Part shown: piece by piece, positions 1 to 8,414 of the stretch
Numbering within the stretch: the stretch's first letter is position 1
Layout: each line of letters starts with the position of its first letter
Source: Deltaproteobacteria bacterium
GTDB taxonomy: Bacteria > Myxococcota > Kuafuiibacteriia > Kuafuiibacteriales > Kuafuiibacteriaceae
Assembly: GCA_016713425.1 (NCBI GenBank)
Contig: JADJPE010000005.1
Span: forward strand, 5,244,501 to 5,308,500
Direction: 5' to 3'
DNA length: 64,000 nucleotides
The notes under the pieces: generated by a model
Databases searched by the model: none
What the model was told of the DNA's origin: nothing
What the model saw: only the letters and a program-made list of their open reading frames with translations
Translations under genes and position numbers: made by a program

Positions 1-2
1 GC

Positions 3-602
3 ACGGAGGGTATCTGTCTGCTGCGAACGGAGCGTGTCATCGCAGGCACGGTGGGTGGATTCGATCTCGCGCGGATCGAAATTCAGACGGCGATTGCTGC
101 GGTGGATCCCATCACGCTGACGCAAGTTTCGCCCGGGCTCTACGAGCCCTTCGATACGCCTACGACGCTCTTTTATGGCGCCTTCGAGACACAATTCCAC
201 CTCTTCCCTCCTGGGCCGGCGGCGCCGAACCCACTCGAGGAAACCGTCGCCACCACCCCCAATCCCCCACGGCTCACCATCGCGCTCCCCGTCGCCGGTT
301 CACTCATCACCATTCCTTCGCAGGTTCAGCTTACCTGGACGCCCACAAGCAATGCCCATCCCCTCGTCGTGGAATTGGCCACGGAAAGCCGGAGCGTCCT
401 GCTCACATGCGTGACCCCAGGGGACGGGACGTTCGTCTTGCCGCTGAGCGCGACGCAGGCATGGCGTGACCAATTCCCAACGGGCGACGCCTACCTCGAC
501 GTGCGCTACCAAGAAGAAACCACGCGCTCGGTGGGCCCGGTCGATCTTCCCGTCACGTTCCGCACCAGCCGCGGCGAGCGCTACGCGGTCGTGATCAATT
601 AG
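3..602 (+). CDS. Hypothetical surface/periplasmic protein, C-terminal part
   Basis: The reading frame is open from the first bases of the window, so this is the 3' end of a gene that starts upstream; the GTG at 51 is only an internal codon. The visible 200 residues are rich in Pro, Thr and Val, with a linker around residues 75-95 followed by alternating hydrophobic beta-strand-like segments, as in an extracellular Ig-like or beta-sandwich domain. I do not recognise a family. No membrane segment or catalytic motif is visible. It ends 37 bases before the end of the convergent Skp-like gene. Confidence 0.6.
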   Translation, partial: TEGICLLRTERVIAGTVGGFDLARIEIQTAIAAVDPITLTQVSPGLYEPFDTPTTLFYGAFETQFHLFPPGPAAPNPLEETVATTPNPPRLTIALPVAGSLITIPSQVQLTWTPTSNAHPLVVELATESRSVLLTCVTPGDGTFVLPLSATQAWRDQFPTGDAYLDVRYQEETTRSVGPVDLPVTFRTSRGERYAVVIN

Positions 603-638
603 TCTCGAGAAGCGACACCACGGCTAGAACCGACCGAC

Positions 639-1856
639 CTACGGCGCTCCGAGATCACAGGGCGAGTTCGCCGCCCAGGATGGGAACACCTTGTGTCGCT
701 CGTGTGGGTGCTCGTCTGGCGCGCCGACACGGCCTGGATCTTCATGCAGGCGCTTCTCCATGAGCCATGCTGTGGCATCGTGGGCGCGTCTTGTGACTTC
801 GCCGGGAAGCTCTGCGCCCATCGATGGGCTGTAGCGAAGCAGGACCGCGTTGTGGCGTCGTGCCCAGCGCCCCAGAATGGCGTCCATCTCGACAAGAACT
901 TGAGCCTTGTGCGTGGTCTCGGCGTCTAGGATCTCCTGCTGATACGCCTGGGCTCGCAGCGCGAGCGCCCGTCGCTTGCGCTCGAGCACTTCTCGCTCGT
1001 CCGGGGGGAGCCCGGTGCGCGATTCGAGTGCAGTGAGGGACCGCGCCCTTTCATCGAGATCCTTCTGTCGATCGTCCCGCAGCGCATCGAGGGCCAACTT
1101 CGCCTTCTGCGCTGGGCCAAAGCGCGGAAGAAGCGCGTCGAGATCGACCGTGGCCAGACACGCGAACACGCAGGTTCGCTGGCTTGTCGGCCTCGGCGTC
1201 TTGTTCGCGTGGTCGTCGTGGTCGTCGTGGTCGGCGGCGTCGGGCCGCTCGTCCGATTCTTCCACGGCGACGGTCAGCCAACTCGTTCGGTCGCATGCGG
1301 ACGTTTTGCCGAGCAATTGGCCCACGCTGGTCTCGATGATGACTCGGGGGATGGCGGGACGGGCGGTCTGCTGTGCCTTCTGGGCCGCGCCGAGGATTCG
1401 CTCGATACGATCGATGATCGGGGCCATCTGCGCCGATTCTTCGCGAGCGAGCGCCTGTTCTGCGGCATCGATGTCTCGGTCGATCCGATCGACCCATTCG
1501 TCATAGGCCTGACGGCTCAACGTAGCCGCCTTCCCCTCGAGAGCTTCCCGGGAAAGATCGATCGACGCCTGGAGCTGAGCTCGGCGCAAATCCAGCGCCG
1601 CCTTGATCGCGGCGCCCCGTCGCGTAGCGAGGACAGCCTGGGTCAGATCGACCGAATACACCTCGACGCGTCGCCGGTTCGCCTCGCCGCGCGCTGCGTT
1701 ACCCGGCACCGCACTGGGCGCACTGGGCGCCAGGACGACCGGCAGGAGCAACATGGGCCGCAGGATGCTCGCCCGCCGTCGCCAGGCGCCGCCAGCGCAG
1801 CACGAACGGCCGAGAAGAAAGGAAGAAACGCTAAGGGGAGAGGTTTGAGTCGACAT
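639..1856 (-). CDS. Tandem Skp/OmpH-like periplasmic protein
   Basis: The first 60 residues hold an Arg cluster followed by a Leu/Val/Pro/Ala hydrophobic stretch (about residues 30-55), which reads as a signal peptide; the true start may be internal. Two helical, charge-rich segments follow (about 65-160 and 215-340), each opening with a 'VDL' strand like the OmpH/Skp chaperone family. Skp is normally about 160 residues and acts as a trimer on outer-membrane proteins, so a tandem copy in one chain is unusual. The segments are joined by an Asp/His-rich linker (about 200-220) encoded by a GTCGTGGTC-type repeat. The start overlaps the helicase stop (TGATGTATG region), so the two are probably one transcript. 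The family call rests on pattern only. Confidence 0.6.
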   Translation of the reverse strand: MSTQTSPLSVSSFLLGRSCCAGGAWRRRASILRPMLLLPVVLAPSAPSAVPGNAARGEANRRRVEVYSVDLTQAVLATRRGAAIKAALDLRRAQLQASIDLSREALEGKAATLSRQAYDEWVDRIDRDIDAAEQALAREESAQMAPIIDRIERILGAAQKAQQTARPAIPRVIIETSVGQLLGKTSACDRTSWLTVAVEESDERPDAADHDDHDDHANKTPRPTSQRTCVFACLATVDLDALLPRFGPAQKAKLALDALRDDRQKDLDERARSLTALESRTGLPPDEREVLERKRRALALRAQAYQQEILDAETTHKAQVLVEMDAILGRWARRHNAVLLRYSPSMGAELPGEVTRRAHDATAWLMEKRLHEDPGRVGAPDEHPHERHKVFPSWAANSPCDLGAP

Positions 1857-1859
1857 ACA

Positions 1860-4190
1860 TCAGCGAGAGCCTGGCGACTGCGATGACGCCTTCTCGAGCA
1901 TCTTGGCCTCGGCGGAGTCTTCCTTCAAGCCGAGCTGGGCACGAATCTTGGCGACCCAGTGCTTGCGAACCGCGTCCTGTTCGTCGGCGCTCCCCTCTTC
2001 CTTCATTTCGCCCTCGACCCAAGTGACCGAACCTTCTGGAAGCTCGGTAAGAAATCGCGACCGAAGTCGATTCTCGAGTCGGCCCCACTTCGTTCGGGTT
2101 CGGGCATAGCTCATGGTCAGGAAGCGCTGGGCACGGGTCACCGCGACGTATGCGAGGCGGCGCTCTTCGTCGAGCCCGATGCCCTCAGTCAGCGTACGAC
2201 GATGGGGAAGCAATTCCTCTTCGCAGCCCACCAGAAAGACATACGTCCACTCCAGGCCCTTCGCGGCATGAATCGTCGATAGGACAACCTGGTCGCTCCG
2301 CTCGACCTTGCTCTGATGTTCGTCCGACCAAGCGCCCATCGTGAGTTCGTTCAAGAAGGCGCCCAGGAGTCCCACCTGGTCTTCCGCGTGTTCGAGCTGC
2401 TGCTCGAGTTCCAGATCGAGCTCGGGACTGAGCTCGGAATCGGCGCCCGCTCGGGGGTCGACATGAAGATCGAGGTCGGTGTCGAGGTCGAGGTCAGGCT
2501 CGGGGTCGAGACGAGGGTCGAGACCAGGATCGAGATCGTCAACCTCAGCTTCTGGGCGATCGCGACCTTCTGCGCGCGCCTTCTTGGCGGACTTCTTGAG
2601 CTGCTCGAATCGATCGAGCTGCCGAAGAATCTCGCGAACGTTGTCGACGCGCCGTTCGGCGCTGACCGCGTTGTCGCTCGAGTTGAATAAGACTTCTTCC
2701 AGTTTCGTCGCGGCCATGAGTTTCTTCGCAACGGTGCTCGCCTTCTGACGCTTCAGAAGTTTTCGATGATCCTCCAGAAGCTTCAAGAACACGGCAACTG
2801 CGTCTTGAGCCTTGGCCGGGATTTGAGGGATATCGTGGATTCGGCCGAGCCCTTGAACCCATGCGAGGCCCTCTTCCCGCGCCCAGGCATCCACGCGTTC
2901 GACGGTCGCGTCACTGATCCCGCGCGGTGGGAAGTTGATGATGCGCCTCAAGGATTGTTCGTCGTCGCCATTATCGAGGACTCGCAAGTAGGCGAGCGCG
3001 TCTTTGACTTCCTTCTTATCGAAGAGATCGATGCCCCCAACGACGCGGTAGGGAATATGGGCGCGTCGCAGCGCCAGCTCAATCGGCCGCGACTGGACGT
3101 TCGAGCGAAAGAGGACCGCAATCTCCGAGGCCGGTGCCTGTCGGGCGATGAGGGACAGGATCGTCTTTGCGACTTCTTCCGCCTCTGCCTCCTCGTCCTC
3201 GAGCGCGACGATCTTGACCGGAGCGCCCTCGCCTGCCGCAGGCCGCAGCGTCTTTTCGAATCGGTCGGGGTTCTTGGCGATGATGAAGTTCGCAACGGTG
3301 AGGATGTGTCCGGTGGAGCGATAGTTTATATCGAGCGTGACCCGACGAGCGCCCGGAAAATGCTGTTCGAAGTCGAGGATGTTTCGAATGTTCGCGCCGC
3401 GCCAGCCATAAATCGACTGATCGTCGTCGCCGACGACGCAGATGTTGCGCGTCGTTCCAGCGAGCAGTCGCATGATTTCGAGTTGTGCGCCGTTCGTGTC
3501 TTGATACTCGTCGATCATGGCGTATCGCCACTTCTTCTGCAGCTTGGTTCGCACCTCCTCGTCGTTACGGAGGAGGTTGAGCGTCAAGAGAAGGAGGTCG
3601 TCGAAGTCGACGACGTTCTGGACGCGGAGTCCACTTTCGTAGCGTTCATAGGTCTCGATGCATGCCTCGGTGTACGCCTCATCGGGAAGCGGTTCGACGC
3701 CCTCCACTTCTCCCTCGAGTGCCCGATATTGGGCGCCGTCGACACCCGCGTTCTTGATACGCGAGATCTGAGCGAGAAGAGCTTTTGCGTCGAACTTCCG
3801 GTCGTCAATCCGAAGGTCGCGCAGAATGCGACGAACCGTGCCGATCTGTTCGCTTCCGTCGCAGATGGCGAAGTTCGACTTGAGGCCGGCGTGCGTGCCA
3901 TAGGTTCGGAGAATTTTGGCGCCCAGCGCGTGAAAGGTCGAGAGTGTGGCGCCGCGTACTCCTCGTCCTGCAAGTTTCTTTGCACGCGCTTGCATTTCAT
4001 TGGCTGCCTTGTTGGTGAACGTAACGCACAGGATGTTGCGGGCGTTAACCCCGCGTTCCAGCAAGTGCGCGAGGCGATATGTGATCACCCTGGTCTTGCC
4101 ACTGCCGGCACCCGCAAGCACGAGCAGCGGGCCCTCCGTCGTTACGACCGCTTCGAGTTGCGCATGATTCAGGGTGCTGAGGTCGAGCAA
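1860..4190 (-). CDS. uvrD: UvrD/PcrA/Rep-family SF1A DNA helicase
   Basis: ATP-dependent 3'-5' DNA helicase for repair and replication restart. The Q-motif region (NHAQLEAV) is followed by Walker A GAGSGKT at residues 27-33, the TFTNKAA motif (about 55-65), the DEYQD Walker B box (about 227), GDDDQSIYGWRGA, and the C-terminal motifs TIHAAKGLEW and VAVTRA. Length (776 residues) fits UvrD/PcrA. An Asp/Glu/Leu-rich low-complexity insertion (about residues 549-600), encoded by degenerate GAGGTCG-type hexamers, interrupts the protein before the 2B/C-terminal motifs. It is coupled to the Skp-like gene downstream. UvrD, PcrA and Rep cannot be told apart from motifs alone. Confidence 0.92.
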   Translation of the reverse strand: MLDLSTLNHAQLEAVVTTEGPLLVLAGAGSGKTRVITYRLAHLLERGVNARNILCVTFTNKAANEMQARAKKLAGRGVRGATLSTFHALGAKILRTYGTHAGLKSNFAICDGSEQIGTVRRILRDLRIDDRKFDAKALLAQISRIKNAGVDGAQYRALEGEVEGVEPLPDEAYTEACIETYERYESGLRVQNVVDFDDLLLLTLNLLRNDEEVRTKLQKKWRYAMIDEYQDTNGAQLEIMRLLAGTTRNICVVGDDDQSIYGWRGANIRNILDFEQHFPGARRVTLDINYRSTGHILTVANFIIAKNPDRFEKTLRPAAGEGAPVKIVALEDEEAEAEEVAKTILSLIARQAPASEIAVLFRSNVQSRPIELALRRAHIPYRVVGGIDLFDKKEVKDALAYLRVLDNGDDEQSLRRIINFPPRGISDATVERVDAWAREEGLAWVQGLGRIHDIPQIPAKAQDAVAVFLKLLEDHRKLLKRQKASTVAKKLMAATKLEEVLFNSSDNAVSAERRVDNVREILRQLDRFEQLKKSAKKARAEGRDRPEAEVDDLDPGLDPRLDPEPDLDLDTDLDLHVDPRAGADSELSPELDLELEQQLEHAEDQVGLLGAFLNELTMGAWSDEHQSKVERSDQVVLSTIHAAKGLEWTYVFLVGCEEELLPHRRTLTEGIGLDEERRLAYVAVTRAQRFLTMSYARTRTKWGRLENRLRSRFLTELPEGSVTWVEGEMKEEGSADEQDAVRKHWVAKIRAQLGLKEDSAEAKMLEKASSQSPGSR

Positions 4191-4394
4191 GTCACTCCGT
4201 TTAGCACGAGCCGCGACGTCCCGAAGCTAAGAACGTTTCCTCCCCGCGCCCGGACGCGGCGAAGTCCTGTGGCCTCTATGTGGCACTTCGGTGAAATGCT
4301 CCGGAGAACCCCGCTGACGGGCCCGCTCCGCGCGAGACCGCGCGGTGTCCGTTGACATGGCGCGTCGGTTTGCGGTCATTGCCCGCAACGTTGT

Positions 4395-5537
4395 ATGCGC
4401 GCTCTCCTTCGAAGCCGGGTGCTGTTTGTCCTTGCGGCGTTGTCGACCCAAGCTGGTCTCGGGCCCCGGAAAGCCGAAGCGGGACGACCGATCTCGAGGA
4501 CCCTCGTCTTCCTCGATGGCGTGCCGACCCCGGTGCAGTTCAACGATGGCGACAGCTTTCGTGCGCTGGATGGTCCGTATCGCGGGATGGGGACACGACT
4601 CGAAGGCTTCAACACCCTTGAATCGCACGGGCCTGTGCATCGATTCGGCGCCTGGGCGGCCGAAGAGTTGTTCGTGCTGGCCAAGATGGCGACGACCAAC
4701 GCGCAGAACGGCATCTGGCATTGTCGATCCAGTCTGGCCGCGCGGGACTTGAACGTTCGGACTTCGAGCGCTCCGCGCTCCGTTTTGGGTCCAGAGCGAG
4801 GTCAGGGTCAGGGTCAGGGTCAGGGTCAGGGTCAGGGTCAGAGTGATGGGCCGCGTCCGAAAATCGAGGATGACGAAGGCGCCATCGCGAGCGCCAGCAC
4901 GGGTGAGCTGGATACGGACACCTACGGGCGAGTCCTTTGGCTCTGCGAAGACTTGGCGATCGACCAGATTCGAAAGGGCTTGGCGCACGCCATGTCGATC
5001 GATGAAAAACCAGCTCACGCAACCTTCTTGGCGGCCCAACGCGAGGCGATCGCCGGACGGCGTGGCATGTGGGCGCATGGCGTTCCCGCTTATCTCGTAA
5101 CGTCCCTCCATTCGTCGGAAGAGGACTGGCCGTCGCGCACGTACAATCGCCTCGTGTCTACGGCGGACGGCCACTCGGCTGGGTGGAAGCACAACGAAAG
5201 CTACGACGAATGTGCTGAGGTCTGCAGCCGCGAGCGCACGGTCGACCCCGAGGTGATCGAAGGCGTGCGTCGAGATCTGTCCCTCGACCCGGCGATGGCC
5301 GCGACGGTTGCGTCTTTGGGCGACGAGCTGCTTCTTCGGGTGATCCGCGATTTCGCCGCCCTTGGGTTCGCCACCGACTTGAGAGGCCACCCGGGCGTAT
5401 CGCAGGCGATGGACGCATGGCTCCGCGAACATGCTGAACCACGGTTTTCGGTGTCGCCGTACGCCACGGGAAGCTGCGCAGTCTATGTGCGGTTCGACCG
5501 TCGATACGTCGACAATTTGCCACGGTGTCTCCGATGA
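4395..5537 (+). CDS. Secreted SNase-like (thermonuclease) protein
   Basis: An N-terminal signal peptide (about residues 1-28) precedes a staphylococcal-nuclease fold. Visible motifs are DGDSF (51-55), TRLEG (67-71) with Glu76, and DTYGR (175-179), matching the DGDT, RLxGxxxxE and DxYGR signature. The two halves are separated by a 60-residue insertion that holds a (GQ)7 run encoded by seven perfect GGTCAG hexamers (4800-4841). A C-terminal extension with YNR, HS and two Cys residues follows. Its stop overlaps the next ATG (ATGA at 5534-5537), so it is co-transcribed with the Ca-binding-repeat lipoprotein. The natural substrate is unknown. Confidence 0.8.
   Translation: MRALLRSRVLFVLAALSTQAGLGPRKAEAGRPISRTLVFLDGVPTPVQFNDGDSFRALDGPYRGMGTRLEGFNTLESHGPVHRFGAWAAEELFVLAKMATTNAQNGIWHCRSSLAARDLNVRTSSAPRSVLGPERGQGQGQGQGQGQGQSDGPRPKIEDDEGAIASASTGELDTDTYGRVLWLCEDLAIDQIRKGLAHAMSIDEKPAHATFLAAQREAIAGRRGMWAHGVPAYLVTSLHSSEEDWPSRTYNRLVSTADGHSAGWKHNESYDECAEVCSRERTVDPEVIEGVRRDLSLDPAMAATVASLGDELLLRVIRDFAALGFATDLRGHPGVSQAMDAWLREHAEPRFSVSPYATGSCAVYVRFDRRYVDNLPRCLR
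4800..4841 (+). repeat. Seven tandem GGTCAG hexamers inside the nuclease gene
   Basis: Seven perfect copies of GGTCAG, in frame, encode the Gly-Gln run of the SNase-like protein. Because the unit is six bases, gain or loss of copies lengthens or shortens the linker without a frameshift. It is one of many period-6 or period-12 coding repeats on the chromosomal part of the window. Confidence 0.9.
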
Positions 5538-6655
5538 ATCGATGGATGGTCGTCGTCTGGCTGGTCGCGGTGGGTGTCTGGCCGGCGTGCAAATACAAGT
5601 CACCGATCTTGCCCGTGCTCGGGTACGAGAGCGACAACAGCGCGTGCAACGATCGCGTGGATAACGATCAAGATGGGCTCGTCGACTGTGAAGATCCCGA
5701 CTGTCTCCAGCACTCGGTCCATTGCGGATTGGTCGTACCCGATTACCCGTTCTTCGAAGAGGAGAACTCAGTCGAGCGCTGTCACGATCAGATTGATAAC
5801 GACCAAGACGGTAACTTTGATTGCGGCGATTCGGACTGCCAAGCGCTCAAGGAAGCGTGTTGCGGCCGCGAATTCACCAATGAGCGATGCAAAGACGGGA
5901 TCGACAATGATGGCAATGGCTATACGGACTGTGAAGACTTTGGCTGTCGGCGCGGCGAATACGTGACTGTATGTGTCGAGAACACGGAGACGCTGTGCGC
6001 GGACGGAATCGACAATGATGGCGACGGCATCGTCGACTGTGCTGATACGAGTTGTCGGCGCATCACGAGCTGCCAAAGGCCCGAAGACACGTATAGCCGA
6101 TGCATCAACACCTTCGACGACGACGCCAACGGGCGGCGCGATTGCGAAGAAGATTCGTGCCTGGCGATCCCAGACGTCGCGAAGCGGTGCACAGACAGGG
6201 TGTCTGAGAATACCGCGGAGCGATGCCGCGACGGTATCGACAACGACCTGAATGGCTACGTGGATTGCTTAGACTTTGGCTGCTCGACCTCGACCGTTTC
6301 CGAGATTGCGGACGCGTGTCGGGACCAGGCTGAGGACACCTACGAAAAGTGTCGCAATGGGATCGATGACGACGGAAATGGTTATGTCGATTGCGAAGAC
6401 TTCGGCTGCGCGCAGTCCAACGACGCCTCGGTGGCCCGGGCATGCAAAGAGAGTGTCGGGATCGACTGCCGATACGTGTACGTGACGGCGGATGAGATCG
6501 CGGCCTGTCTGGCGGCGGGGCTTCCCGAAAATCCGAACCAGGCCTGCAGCGATGGTCTCGACAACGACCTCGATGGATTTTTCGATTGCGACGACTGGGA
6601 CTGCGCGTGGAACCCGGCCGTCACGATCTGTAAGGCACCTCGGGTGTGCGAATGA
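5534..6655 (+). CDS. Lipoprotein with eight Cys-bounded Ca-binding-like repeats
   Basis: The ATG at 5534 overlaps the upstream stop and starts a short signal peptide with a likely lipobox ending at the Cys of 'WPAC' (about residue 20). The rest is eight repeats of the form C-x-DGIDNDxDGxxDCxDxxC (e.g. RCKDGIDNDGNGYTDCEDFGC without its last base-pair neighbours). The Asp/Asn ladders resemble Ca-binding loops of thrombospondin type-3 or dockerin repeats, and each unit ends in a Cys that could form disulfides, implying an extracytoplasmic site. The same repeat recurs in the next gene, fused to a barrel. Function is not known; a rigid Ca-stabilised stalk or adhesin is an inference. Confidence 0.8.
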   Translation: MNRWMVVVWLVAVGVWPACKYKSPILPVLGYESDNSACNDRVDNDQDGLVDCEDPDCLQHSVHCGLVVPDYPFFEEENSVERCHDQIDNDQDGNFDCGDSDCQALKEACCGREFTNERCKDGIDNDGNGYTDCEDFGCRRGEYVTVCVENTETLCADGIDNDGDGIVDCADTSCRRITSCQRPEDTYSRCINTFDDDANGRRDCEEDSCLAIPDVAKRCTDRVSENTAERCRDGIDNDLNGYVDCLDFGCSTSTVSEIADACRDQAEDTYEKCRNGIDDDGNGYVDCEDFGCAQSNDASVARACKESVGIDCRYVYVTADEIAACLAAGLPENPNQACSDGLDNDLDGFFDCDDWDCAWNPAVTICKAPRVCE

Positions 6656-6698
6656 GTGCGCGCCGGCGGGGCCCCGCAGAAGACGAGAACAAGGACTG

Positions 6699-8414
6699 AT
6701 GATGCGCCGAGCAGGAAATAACGACATGTTTCTCGGATGGCCGATCGCGGCGGCGATTGCTTTCGGTCTCTCGATCGCGAGCGTCGAAGCCCGAGGTGCG
6801 AGCGCCAATGACAAGGCCACCGTCAACGCCGATGATGGGGCCAACGCCGTGCAAGCTTCCCCCGGCGCGACGTCGGGCGCTTCGGAGCCCGAGGGTTTGA
6901 CGGTGGGCACGGCACGGGAAGCCGCTGGCGCGAGCCATGAGGCACCCGCGATACCCGAGCACGAGACCAATTGCTCGGATCGGATCGACGAAGATCACGA
7001 CACCGTCATGGACTGTGCCGACGCCGATTGTTTCGATGTGGCGCCGTGCAATCAGCGAGATCGGCCCGAGAACTCTCGGGCCGCTTGTTCGGATTTCGTC
7101 GACAATGACGACGACCATTCGATCGACTGCGAGGACGCGGACTGTTGGGTGTTCAGCGACCTGTGCAGCGGCTCCTACCGGGAACCGGCCGATGAGCACA
7201 CCCTCGCCTTCTCCGAGGGGATTGAGAGCCTCGAAGAGCTCTTGGGTCGGGGCGACGATGTCGACGGGGAGCGCGACGACGAGGCGTGCTCCGACGGGTA
7301 CGACAACGACCGGGACGGCAAGACGGATTGCGACGATATCGGATGCCGATTTAGTCCTCAAGTTTCCGTTTGTCGGAGCGCGCCGAGCTTGAGATTCGCG
7401 CTTTGGGCTGACATCGCTCACTCCTATGAGATCGAGAGCGAACAGTGGCTAACCTCGTTCAACGCGCTGCAACTGCGAACCTTCGGACCACTCCCACTCG
7501 TGCAGGATGGTTTCTTCTTGTTGAGTGCCCGACTCGACAAGACGCCGCGCCTCAGCTTCGCGTTCTTCACGGTGCCGATCTACCACGGGCACAAGCTCAC
7601 GATCTCGAGCGGTGGCGCCCGGCTTTCGAGCGGTCCCATCTTGTCGCTTCGCAAGAACGTGTTCTTGAGCTCGCCACATTATCTTTACTCGGCGTTCGAG
7701 CAGGGCAATGGGGCGGCCGTAGAGTTCAGCGGTCCGGCGGTCCCGGGTCTCATGGACTACCGCGTGTTCGGGGCCGGCGGTTCGGGGGAGTACAGCGGAA
7801 ACGTGGGCGGTCGCTACTTTCGGTCCGACGAACGGAACTTCACCTGGGCCGGCGGAGCGCAGGCGATCTTCTATTTCATCGGGCACTACGACGACGATAC
7901 TTCGCGCTACCTGTATACGTCCGTTCCTCCAGCGCTCTCGCTTCTCGTGGGCGGCAAGTACGAGCAACGGGCGGGCGAGCGGTTCCCCGCCGCCAGCCTG
8001 TTGACCTTGTTTCGCTGGAAGATCCTGACGGCAAGCGTCGAGGCCTACGGAAAGCGGGAGCTCGAGTTCGAGACGTGGCAGGCGTCCTACAACGCAATGG
8101 TGGGCGTCTTGATCGTGCCGCGATGGGTCTTCCTCGCTGCGGACTTCGGCGAGTTTCATGCGACCGACTTCAAGAACCTACCCGCCGTCATCGCCTCGGC
8201 GCTCGGGAGTGAGCTCAAGCGAATCCGAGGCGAGCGAGAGTGGCGCGTTGCGCTCCACTTCTACGTCTGGCGGACGAACGGCATCATCTCGCTGCTCTAC
8301 GTGGACAACTTGCTCAAGGGTTCAGATCCGGATGAGGGGTCGTCGATGCTCACAGCCGATTTGACCGACGAACGGACCCGTACTGCGAGTCTACATTTTC
8401 AGTTCAGCTTCTGA
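6699..8414 (+). CDS. Outer-membrane beta-barrel with N-terminal Ca-binding-like repeats
   Basis: The frame opens further upstream, but the first real start is the ATG pair at 6699/6702, just before a hydrophobic signal peptide ending near 'VEARG'. Three Asp-rich Cys-bounded repeats follow (about residues 85-225), of the same type as in the upstream lipoprotein. The last 345 residues alternate hydrophobic and polar residues and finish in 'LHFQFSF', the C-terminal Phe signature recognised by the BAM machinery. This suggests a periplasmic Ca-binding domain on an outer-membrane barrel, co-expressed with the lipoprotein. It ends tail-to-tail with a 16-base overlap on the peptidase gene. Confidence 0.75.
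   Translation: MMRRAGNNDMFLGWPIAAAIAFGLSIASVEARGASANDKATVNADDGANAVQASPGATSGASEPEGLTVGTAREAAGASHEAPAIPEHETNCSDRIDEDHDTVMDCADADCFDVAPCNQRDRPENSRAACSDFVDNDDDHSIDCEDADCWVFSDLCSGSYREPADEHTLAFSEGIESLEELLGRGDDVDGERDDEACSDGYDNDRDGKTDCDDIGCRFSPQVSVCRSAPSLRFALWADIAHSYEIESEQWLTSFNALQLRTFGPLPLVQDGFFLLSARLDKTPRLSFAFFTVPIYHGHKLTISSGGARLSSGPILSLRKNVFLSSPHYLYSAFEQGNGAAVEFSGPAVPGLMDYRVFGAGGSGEYSGNVGGRYFRSDERNFTWAGGAQAIFYFIGHYDDDTSRYLYTSVPPALSLLVGGKYEQRAGERFPAASLLTLFRWKILTASVEAYGKRELEFETWQASYNAMVGVLIVPRWVFLAADFGEFHATDFKNLPAVIASALGSELKRIRGEREWRVALHFYVWRTNGIISLLYVDNLLKGSDPDEGSSMLTADLTDERTRTASLHFQFSF

Noticed and set aside
2766..4355. 529-residue open frame on the + strand
   Set aside because: It is the antisense shadow of the UvrD-type helicase; no domain or start signal is seen.
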